Part shown: positions 57,567 to 64,000 of the stretch, piece by piece | How positions within the stretch are numbered: the stretch's first letter is position 1 | Layout of the letters: each line of letters begins with the position of its first letter | Assembly (NCBI RefSeq): GCF_051710625.1 | Contig: NZ_JBPESN010000004.1 | Location: 28,475 to 92,474, forward strand | Source: JBPESN01 sp051710625 | Lineage (GTDB): Bacteria; Pseudomonadota; Gammaproteobacteria; Enterobacterales; Enterobacteriaceae | Direction of reading: 5' to 3' | Length of the DNA: 64,000 nucleotides | Made by a program: the position numbers and the translations under genes | Notes under the pieces: generated by a model | Told to the model about the DNA's origin: nothing | Databases searched by the model: none | Seen by the model: only the letters and a program-made list of their open reading frames with translations

Positions 57567-57573
57567 ACATACC

Positions 57574-58446
57574 TCAGGACAGGTGTTGCTGGGGGCGACG
57601 GCGGTAGGCCCAGGCCATCATAATCACACCAACCAGAATCATCGGCAGCGACAGGATCTGCCCCATGCTGATGACGCCGCTAAACAGGCCCAACTGGGCG
57701 TCCGGCTGGCGGAAAAACTCGACCAGAATGCGAAAAGCGCCGTAGCAAGTCAGGAACAAACCGGAGACGCTGCCGATAGGCTGCGGCTTACGGATAAATA
57801 CATTAAGAATAATAAACAGCACCACGCCTTCGAGCAGCATCTCGTAGAGCTGAGACGGGTGACGAGGCAGCACGCCGTAGCGCTCAAACAGCGCTTGCCA
57901 CTGCGGATTGGCCGGCAGCAGCGCTATATCCTCTTGCCGGGAGCCGGGAAACAGCATCGCCCAGGGCGTATCGGGGGTGACCCGTCCCCACAGCTCGCCG
58001 TTGATAAAATTACCTAAACGGCCTGCTCCCAAACCAAAGGGCACCATTGGCGCGACAAAATTGGCCACCTGGAAAAAATGACGGCGGGTACGGTGGGCGA
58101 ACCACAGCATCACCACTATCACCCCAATCAGGCCGCCGTGGAACGACATGCCGCCTTCCCAGACTTTAAACAGATAAAGGGGGTTGTCGAGAAACAGCGG
58201 CAGGTTATAGAACAGGACATAACCGATACGGCCACCGAGAAATACCCCCAGAAAACCGGCATAAAGGAGGTTTTCGACTTCTTCCTTGGTCCAGCCGCTG
58301 CCGGGGCGATTTGCACGCCGTACCGCCAGCCACATGGCAAACACGAAGCCCGCCAGATACATCAGACCGTACCAGTGCAGGGAAATCGGACCCAGGGAAA
58401 AGATCACCGGGTCAAATTGGGGAAAGGCCAGATAATGGGTCGTCAT
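57574..58446 (-). CDS. lgt: Prolipoprotein diacylglyceryl transferase Lgt
   Basis: Inner-membrane enzyme adding diacylglycerol to the lipobox Cys of prolipoproteins. 290 residues (E. coli 291), about seven membrane segments. The catalytic His is in GGMSFHGGLIGV, and the Lgt signature is GLGAGRLGNFINGELWGR. Frame intact. Needed for the lipoproteins of the cell. Confidence 0.96.
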   Translation of the reverse strand: MTTHYLAFPQFDPVIFSLGPISLHWYGLMYLAGFVFAMWLAVRRANRPGSGWTKEEVENLLYAGFLGVFLGGRIGYVLFYNLPLFLDNPLYLFKVWEGGMSFHGGLIGVIVVMLWFAHRTRRHFFQVANFVAPMVPFGLGAGRLGNFINGELWGRVTPDTPWAMLFPGSRQEDIALLPANPQWQALFERYGVLPRHPSQLYEMLLEGVVLFIILNVFIRKPQPIGSVSGLFLTCYGAFRILVEFFRQPDAQLGLFSGVISMGQILSLPMILVGVIMMAWAYRRRPQQHLS

Positions 58447-58552
58447 TCATCACCACTACGTCGTCGTTTTTGTTATTCGGCCGCCGGATCCCGCGGCGGA
58501 CCGCTGTACATTTCGCGCAGGCGCTTACTCCGCGCGGCGCGAAGTCGCGTAT

Positions 58553-58572
58553 CATAGCATAGCATAGTATAG
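58553..58572. repeat. 5-bp tandem repeat upstream of lgt
   Basis: CATAG x3 followed by TATAG, about 105 bases before the lgt start. Minus-strand reading gives several TATGCT/TATACT hexamers in phase 5 bases apart, so it may overlap the lgt promoter. Confidence 0.7.
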
Positions 58573-58633
58573 CGGCGCGGCGTCGAGAGTCAGGGGATGT
58601 AAATAACCGCCGGCAGGTGTAACGATTCTCTGC

Positions 58634-60687
58634 TCAACGGCCGCCCCGAATCAGGCCGTCCAAACCGCGTCGGTCCATGAACGCCGCCATCTGATGGCGG
58701 ACTTCAATACTGTTTTGCGCGCCGATGACCCGTTCCGCGAGGCCCTGCGCCTCGCCCAGCGCCACATTGCGCAACAGATATTTGATGCGCGCCACGCTGC
58801 GTCTGTTCATGCTCAGCGAATGATAGCCCATGCCCGCCAGCAGCAACGCTCCCATCGGATCGCAGGCCATTTCGCCGCACAGGCTGCAGGCGAGCCCAAG
58901 ACGCTGCTATTCGCTGATGATTTTCTGCAGCACCTGCAGCATGAACACCATCGCCGGCACCTCCACCATAATGCCGATACGTGGCTCCGGCAGCGCATAA
59001 CCCAGCATCTCCTCGACCTCGCGCCCTGCGCGATCGATAAGCCGGCGCGCTTCGTCGATCTCATCGACGCTGGTTATCATCGGCAGCAGAATATACTCAA
59101 ATTGCCGGTGGCGGCATTGGCGCGGAACATCGCGCGCACCTGAATGAGAAAAATCTCCGCCTGATCGAGCGTAATGCGAATTCCGCGCCAGCCCAGACAG
59201 GGATTTTCCTCGCTAATAGGCATGTAGGGCAGTTGTTTATAGGCGCCAACATCCAGGGTGCGCAGCATCACTGATTTGCCGGGGAACAGCTGTAGCATAC
59301 CCTGGTATTGCGCCACCTGCTCCTCTTCCGAGGGAAAGCCGCTTTGCAACATGAAGAGGATTTCGGTGCGGTACAGGCCGATGCCGTCCACCCGATTGTC
59401 GAGGAGCTGTTCATGTTCCGCGCTCAAACCGGCATTCAGCATTACCTGAATGCGTTCGCCGCTTTTCAGCGCCGCCTACTGTTCCACATCATCTTCCGTC
59501 AGCCGGGTAAGCTCACGCTCTTCGCTCACTCCTGCACCAGCACCGGCTCCACCAGCAGCTCACCGCGATAGCCATCGACGATAAACAAGCGCTGATTGAG
59601 CAACAACGGCTGGATATCGGCGCCCATCACCGTCGGGATCCCCATCACCCGCACCAGGATCGCGGCGTGGGAATTGGCGGCACCATCGCGCACCACAACT
59701 CCCACCAGCTTATCTTGCGGCACCTCGGCCAGAAGCGCGGCGCTTAGCTCGTCGGCTACCAGCATGAAACGTGATGGACACTGAATCACATTGCGGGCGC
59801 TGTCATCAAGATGGAACTGCAGTCGCTGACCAAGGGCACGCAAGTCGCCGGCGCGCTCGCGCAAGTAACTGTCGCTCAGCAGCGCGAATTGTTCGGCAAA
59901 ACGTTCAATCACCAGCTTCACCGCCCACTCGGCCACCGCGCCGCCGTCAATTTTCGCGAACAAATCGCGTTTAAGGCGCGCGTCATTGAGCAAATGGTTG
60001 TACAGATCGAACACCGCCGCGCTCTCTTTCTGTGCGCTGGCGGTAAAACGTTTGCTCAGGCGGCGAAACTCGGCGACGGATTTATTTAGCGCCAGCGTCA
60101 GCCGTTCGCGCTCGTGGTTGCTGTCTACCCAGCCTTGGGCGATGGCCACTCCCGGCGCGGCCGCCAGGGCGCGGATACGGGTTTGACGGTATTGACTGAA
60201 CAGCCATTTGAGCTGCGATTGAGACAGAATGCCGGCCATCTGCGTGGCCAGCGTGACCATGAACGACTCTTTACTTTCGTCGAACTGCCGATGCTCGCGC
60301 TGCTGCACCACCCGTACGCCGAGCAACTGGCGGCGATGGATAATCGGCACGCCGAGAAAGGAGCGGAAGCGCTCCTCTTTCACGGCCGGAATATATTTGA
60401 AACTGGGATAGGTGTGGGTGTCCGCCAGATTAATCGGCTCAGCCAGCCGCCCGACCAGGCCGACAATCTCTTGGTCAAAAGCCAGCGTAATCGTACGCCC
60501 GCGCGGTTTGTTCAAACCGCGTGGCGCCATCAGGTAATAAGCAGCGACGATCGTTATCGGCCAAATACACCGAACAGACTTCGGTATTCATCGCCTGACA
60601 GGTTTCATTGACCAGAATGTCAAGTGAGTCGGACAGACGCGGCGCGGCTGCGACCTTTTCAACGATTTCCCGCAAGCGCGTGAGCAT
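58634..60687 (-). pseudogene. ptsP: PEP-protein phosphotransferase PtsP (EI-Ntr), broken
   Basis: GAF-domain enzyme I of the nitrogen PTS. MLTRLREIVEKVAAAPRLSD starts at 60687; a frameshift near 60540 leads to GLNKPRGRTITLAFDQEIVG. The phospho-His motif DGAANSHAAILVRVMGIPTV remains. About 20 residues are missing after QGWVDSN; other shifts occur near 59525 and 59090; TLDVGAYKQLPYMPISEENP has Tyr for Asp; and about 70 residues are lost between VFMLQ and LCGEMACDPMG near 58930. Ends RRGLDGLIRGGR. E. coli PtsP has 748 residues. Confidence 0.93.
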
Positions 60688-60699
60688 AATCTGCGTGAC

Positions 60700-61227
60700 T
60701 TAGCCTCTTTCCCGTTTGTGTGCCGACGCGGAGCGCTGCGCTGCAGTTTCCTGCAGCGGCATCACCACGCCGGAAAATTCCTTCATTACGCGGCGGTAAA
60801 CGTTTCGTTTAAAGGAAACGACCTGACGTACCGGGTACCAGAAGCTGACCCAGCGCCAGCCGTCAAATTCAGGGATCCCCCCGCGCTGCATATTGATATC
60901 CGCATCCGGACATAGAAGCTGTAGCAGAAACCATTTTTGCTTCTGACCAATACAGACCGGCTTGGTGTCCCAACGCACGAGCCGCTTGGGAAGCTTATAG
61001 CGCAGCCAGTTTCGCGTTGAAGCCAGAATGCGTACATCTTTGCGGCTCAGGCCGACTTCCTCGAACAGCTCGCGGTACATCGCCTGCTCTGCGGTTTCGC
61101 CAGCGTTGATGCCGCCCTGGGGGAACTGCCAGGAATGCTGTCCGTATCGCCTGGCCCACAGCACCTGCCCGTCGAGATTACAGACTACAATACCAACATT
61201 CGGGCGGTAGCCATCATCATCGATCAC
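60700..61227 (-). CDS. rppH: RNA pyrophosphohydrolase RppH
   Basis: Nudix enzyme removing pyrophosphate from mRNA 5' ends to start decay. 175 residues from GTG at 61227 (VIDDDGYRPNVGIVVCNLDG), aligned to E. coli, with GAGG upstream; the frame above is not conserved. Nudix box GGINAGETAEQAMYREL-FEEVG, and RILASTRNWLRYKLPKRLVR. Frame intact. Lies 12 bases upstream of the dead ptsP. Confidence 0.95.
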   Translation of the reverse strand: MIDDDGYRPNVGIVVCNLDGQVLWARRYGQHSWQFPQGGINAGETAEQAMYRELFEEVGLSRKDVRILASTRNWLRYKLPKRLVRWDTKPVCIGQKQKWFLLQLLCPDADINMQRGGIPEFDGWRWVSFWYPVRQVVSFKRNVYRRVMKEFSGVVMPLQETAAQRSASAHKRERG

Positions 61228-61388
61228 CGGACTACCTCGATTACATAAAATGTAAGATGTTCCGATTGTTTCATACTCGCTGTGTACGGTAAACCACTGG
61301 TTTTCAGTAATCACCGGTGAATAATACACTTGTGCCCCCTCCTTTGCAGCGCCGAGTTATAAATAGCTAACGTCCACCGGGCACCACT

Positions 61389-61724
61389 TTATGCACTTTT
61401 TCTGTGGATAGGTGTGTGTGCAACGCTGGATTAGATGGGTAAAATTTTTCGCCCAGCGCCCGGTCAGGGGATAATAAACAAAAAAATAAAAAATAAGATC
61501 AGCAGACTAAAACGTTTATTATCTTTACAGGTCGCGCATCATCGTTGTGGTGAAACAGCGCATCACCAAGCATGGATGAAAAACAACCATCGGCGATTTT
61601 ATCCACAGAAAAACGGCTCGGCGCCGCAAAATAATGGACAAATTAACTAAAAATGGAGCCGTCAAGGCTGTAAATAGAAACAGTACTCGTCTTTCGCCCG
61701 GGTTGTCCCGCAAATCTATGGATA
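61389..61724. promoter_or_regulatory. DnaA-box cluster, probable DARS2 equivalent
   Basis: In the 690-base gap between rppH and mutH: TTATGCACT (61389-61397) facing TGTGGATAG (61403-61411) with 5 bases between; a perfect DnaA box TTATCCACA at 61599-61607; and TATGGATAA at 61716-61724. An AT-rich stretch (61475-61530) lies between. In E. coli I recall DARS2, which reactivates DnaA, lying next to mutH in this gap. No gene is seen in the gap. Confidence 0.55.
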
Positions 61725-61917
61725 ACCTGGCGTAAGATCCTGTTCATTGATTGGCCGTAGCGGGTGTACAACTGCTTGCCGCCCTGTACCAGACCCGGTG
61801 GGATCCTTAAAAAAAGGTATAAAATCATGCTATTATTATTTTTTTACGGCTATCGCGCCTCAGGTGGGTGCAAACGCGCCGCGGGCGCCTAATTTTTATT
61901 CAGTCCTGGACCGTGAG

Positions 61918-62616
61918 ATGACTAGCCATTTCCCTCATTCCCTTCCGTATGGCCCCCCCCCCGCCGATGAAAGGGAACTGCTGCGCCGCGCCGCTGCGCT
62001 GGCAGGTTACACCCTGGGCGAATTATCCGCCCAGGCCGGTCTGCCGGTACCCGCCGATCTCAAGCGCGATAAGGGGTGGATTGGCGTACTGCTGGAGCGC
62101 TATCTCGGCGCCAGCGCCGGCAGTAAACCCGAGCAGGATTTTGCCGCGATCGGCGTCGAGTTGAAAACCATTCCGGTAGACGCCGGTGGACGGCCGTTGG
62201 AGACCACCTTTGTCTGTGTGGCGCCGCTGACCGGCAATAGCGGCGTGACCTGGGAAACCAGTCACGTGCGCTACAAATTGGCGCGGGTGCTCTGGATCCC
62301 GGTTGAAGGTCAACGGACGATCCCGCTGGCGCACCGCCGCATTGGCGCGCCGCTGTTGTGGAGTCCGGACCCGGAGGAGGAGCTGCAGCTGCGGCGCGAC
62401 TGGGAAGAATTGATGGATCTCATCGTGTTAGGAAAAGTCGAACGGATCACTGCCCGCCACGGCGAGGTGCTGCAATTACGGCCCAAAGCCGCCAATAGCC
62501 GTGCCCTGACCGCCGCCGTCGGTGAATTTGGCCAGCCGATTCTTGCGCGGCCGCGTGGTTTTTACCTGAAAAAAAACTTCACTGCCCAACTACTGGCGCG
62601 ACATTTCCTGTTATAA
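61918..62616 (+). CDS. mutH: DNA mismatch repair endonuclease MutH
   Basis: Nicks the unmethylated strand at hemimethylated GATC. 232 residues from ATG at 61918 (MTSHFPHSLPYGPPPADERE), E. coli 229. The catalytic DX6-30-EXK motif is DFAAIGVELKTIPVD, following LGASAGSKPEQ. Ends GFYLKKNFTAQLLARHFLL. Frame intact; open frame upstream to 61747 is not conserved. Confidence 0.95.
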   Translation: MTSHFPHSLPYGPPPADERELLRRAAALAGYTLGELSAQAGLPVPADLKRDKGWIGVLLERYLGASAGSKPEQDFAAIGVELKTIPVDAGGRPLETTFVCVAPLTGNSGVTWETSHVRYKLARVLWIPVEGQRTIPLAHRRIGAPLLWSPDPEEELQLRRDWEELMDLIVLGKVERITARHGEVLQLRPKAANSRALTAAVGEFGQPILARPRGFYLKKNFTAQLLARHFLL

Positions 62617-62664
62617 CCGCGTTTTCGCTTGCCAGCCCACCAACAACACCGCGTATAATTATCA

Positions 62665-62697
62665 TTTATATTTCGTTTATATTTCGTTTATATTTTG
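62665..62697 (+). repeat. 11-bp tandem repeat upstream of ygdQ
   Basis: TTTATATTTCG at 62665 and 62676, TTTATATTTTG at 62687. The period equals about one helical turn and each unit holds a TATATT -10-like hexamer, just before the ygdQ remnant. Confidence 0.85.
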
Positions 62698-62715
62698 TTT
62701 GGGTGAACGTGTGTA

Positions 62716-63446
62716 GTGTTTGATTGGATGCCGATCAAATCGCATGGCTGGCGTTAGAAAGCTTGACCCTCCTAGAAATTGTCCTGGGTATTGATAATAT
62801 CGTTTTTTTGCCCGTGGTCGTCGCCAAACTTTCCCCCTCACAACAAAGCAGCGCCCGTCACTTGGGTCTGTTCGGCGCGATGGTGATGCGCCTCGGCCTT
62901 CTGGCCGCTATCGCCTGGGTTAGCCATCTGGTCAAACCGCTATTTTATCTCTCAGAGCATTTAGTCTCCGCCCGGGATTTGATTTTGTTTTTCGGCGGCA
63001 TTTTTCTCATTTGGAAATCGTGCCGGGAAATACTGGAATCGTTTCATGGCGGTGCCGATGGCGAAGGGAGCGCGGTACAATCCTATTTCGGTGCCATAAC
63101 CTAAATCATGATGCTGGACATTATTTTAAGCCTGGACTCGGTCATCACTGCGGTCGGCCTCTCCTCCCATTTGTTCATCATGATGGCGGCGGTCATTATC
63201 GCGGTGGCGATAATGCTCTTCGCTGCCCGGCCAATAGGCGAATTCGTTGACAGGCACCCATCGGTCAAGATGCTGGCGCTGGCGTTTCTGATTTTGGTCG
63301 GCGACGCGCTGATCCTCGAAAGTGCGGCGATCGATGTGCCAAAAGGCCATATCTATTTCGCCATGTTTTTCTCGCTGGCGGTGGAAACACTGAACCTTTT
63401 GCGCAATAAAAAAGCGGCGGCGCGGATGTCCGGTCCGGATGCCTGA
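62716..63446 (+). pseudogene. ygdQ: TerC-family membrane protein YgdQ, broken
   Basis: Integral membrane protein of the TerC family. GTG at 62716 reads VFDW, then a one-base shift precedes DADQIAWLALESLTLLEIVL. GIDNIVFLPVVVAKL and the later LSLDSVITAVGLSSHLFIMM hold the family's Asp motifs. A TAA at 63102 replaces Gln in FGAIT-TAA-IMMLDII. Good sequence continues to RNKKAAARMSGPDA. The second half could be made separately from ATG at 63108. Confidence 0.9.
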
Positions 63447-63565
63447 CCCTCACACAACGCGCAATAACAGGTAGCGCGGGAATTTTCCCTTTCAGAGCTA
63501 GTGAAGGCGGTGTTTTTTGCTTGTATTATTAACAATCTAGGTAACTTAATGGATGGATAACGATA

Positions 63566-63695
63566 ATGAAAACACTTTGTTTGCTGCTGCCGGCGTTTTT
63601 CGGCGTTGTACTGCTTACCGGCTGCACCAGCGATTATGGTCATGGCGACCAAAGATGGACAGATGATATTGATCGACGGCAAACCCAAAATCGAC
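63566..63695 (+). pseudogene. ygdR: Lipoprotein YgdR, frameshifted and cut by IS
   Basis: MKTLCLLLPAFFGVVLLTGC is a lipoprotein signal with lipobox LTGC, followed by TSDY. One extra base then shifts the frame; read without it, VMATKDGQMILIDGKPKID matches E. coli YgdR. IS copy D begins right after that Asp codon, so the C-terminal half is displaced beyond the window. Confidence 0.88.
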
Positions 63696-64000
63696 TGTAG
63701 TGGCACACTGAATTTGGCCACCTGAACAGAGGTGATATGCTCACCTCAGAACAACACGGGGGCGCCAATGAAAAGAAGAAATTTTAGTCCTGAATTCAAA
63801 CGCGAATCCGCTCAACTGGTTGTCGACCAAAATTACACCGCCGCACAAGCAGCAAAAGCCACGGACGTTGGCCTTTCTACGATGACGAAATGGGTAAAAC
63901 AACTGCGTGATGAGCGACAGGGGAAAACGCCAAAAGCCTCTCCCATAACCCCGGAACAAATCGAAATACGTGAGCTCAAGAAGAAGGTACAACGCATTGA
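63696..64000 (+). mobile_element. IS3-family element, copy D (partial, runs off the window)
   Basis: TGTAGTGGCACACTGAATTT begins at 63696; sequence is the same as copy A over the first 300 bases with a few substitutions. Interrupts ygdR. Left flank GAC. Confidence 0.92.
63768..64000 (+). CDS. IS3-family transposase OrfA (copy D, incomplete)
   Basis: ATG at 63768; MKRRNFSPEFKRESAQLVVD and helix-turn-helix GLSTMTKWVKQLRDER as in the other copies, with Thr for Met in KATDVG. Open to the window edge. Confidence 0.85.
   Translation, partial: MKRRNFSPEFKRESAQLVVDQNYTAAQAAKATDVGLSTMTKWVKQLRDERQGKTPKASPITPEQIEIRELKKKVQRI

Noticed and set aside
61389..61724. Replication origin
   Set aside because: There are DnaA boxes but no dnaA, gidA/mnmG or 13-mer array; the context beside mutH fits a DARS-type element better.
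1..64000. tRNA, rRNA, prophage or secretion-system structural genes
   Set aside because: None was recognised on either strand; the only mobile elements seen are the four IS3-family copies.

Overview
The window looks like chromosome from an insect-associated Sodalis-type enterobacterium (Gammaproteobacteria) in early genome decay. Gene order follows two blocks known from E. coli: exoX-ptrB-yebF-purT-(edd)-eda-zwf-hexR-pykA-lpxM-mepM-znuACB-ruvBA-ruvC-yebC-nudB-aspS-yecDEN-cmoAB-cutC-yecM-argS (about 41-42 min) and recD-recB-ptrA-recC-ppdC-ygdB-ppdB-ppdA-thyA-lgt-ptsP-rppH-mutH-ygdQ-ygdR (about 61-64 min). More than half of the genes are broken by frameshifts, stops or deletions while neighbours are intact, and four copies of one IS3-family element occur in 64 kb. 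This fits a recently host-restricted symbiont such as S. glossinidius or the weevil symbiont SOPE; the exact species is an inference.

Layout. 0-5 kb: ferritin, two small unknown ORFs, exoX, ptrB. 5-11.7 kb: a decayed stretch (yebF, purT, nimT/nimR, eda, zwf), with regulator sites (PurR, HexR) surviving beside dead genes. 12-13.3 kb: IS copy A, which has replaced all but the tail of hexR. 13.4-14.9 kb: intact pykA. 14.9-19.1 kb: an accessory islet, absent between pykA and lpxM in E. coli, holding a small protein-kinase-like ORF resembling type III effector kinases, two degraded ORFs, a frameshifted DUF1460 lipoprotein gene and a dead Nramp transporter. 19-24 kb: intact lpxM, mepM, znuA and znuCB with a Zur site. 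24-26 kb: ruvB, ruvA and ruvC, each independently inactivated. 26-31.5 kb: intact yebC, nudB, aspS, yecE and yecN around dead yecD. 31.5-35.8 kb: dead cmoA, cmoB, cutC, patB/malY and yecM. 35.9-42.4 kb: two same-orientation IS copies (B and C) flanking murJ and argS; copy C forms the junction with the second ancestral block. 42.4-54.4 kb: intact recD, recB and recC, with a frameshifted ptrA between recC and recB. 54.4-56.6 kb: decayed prepilin-like genes. 56.7-62.6 kb: intact thyA, lgt, rppH and mutH, dead ptsP, and a DnaA-box-rich gap that probably corresponds to DARS2. 62.7-64 kb: dead ygdQ, and ygdR interrupted by IS copy D.

Taken together, retained functions are core information processing, envelope building, zinc uptake and RecBCD recombination. 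Lost functions are the oxidative pentose phosphate/Entner-Doudoroff entry, RuvABC branch migration and resolution, cmo5U tRNA modification, the PtsP (PTS-Ntr) sensor and type II-like prepilins. Short tandem duplications (5, 6, 7, 7, 10, 11 and 51 bp units) recur in genes and leaders and account for several of the lesions.
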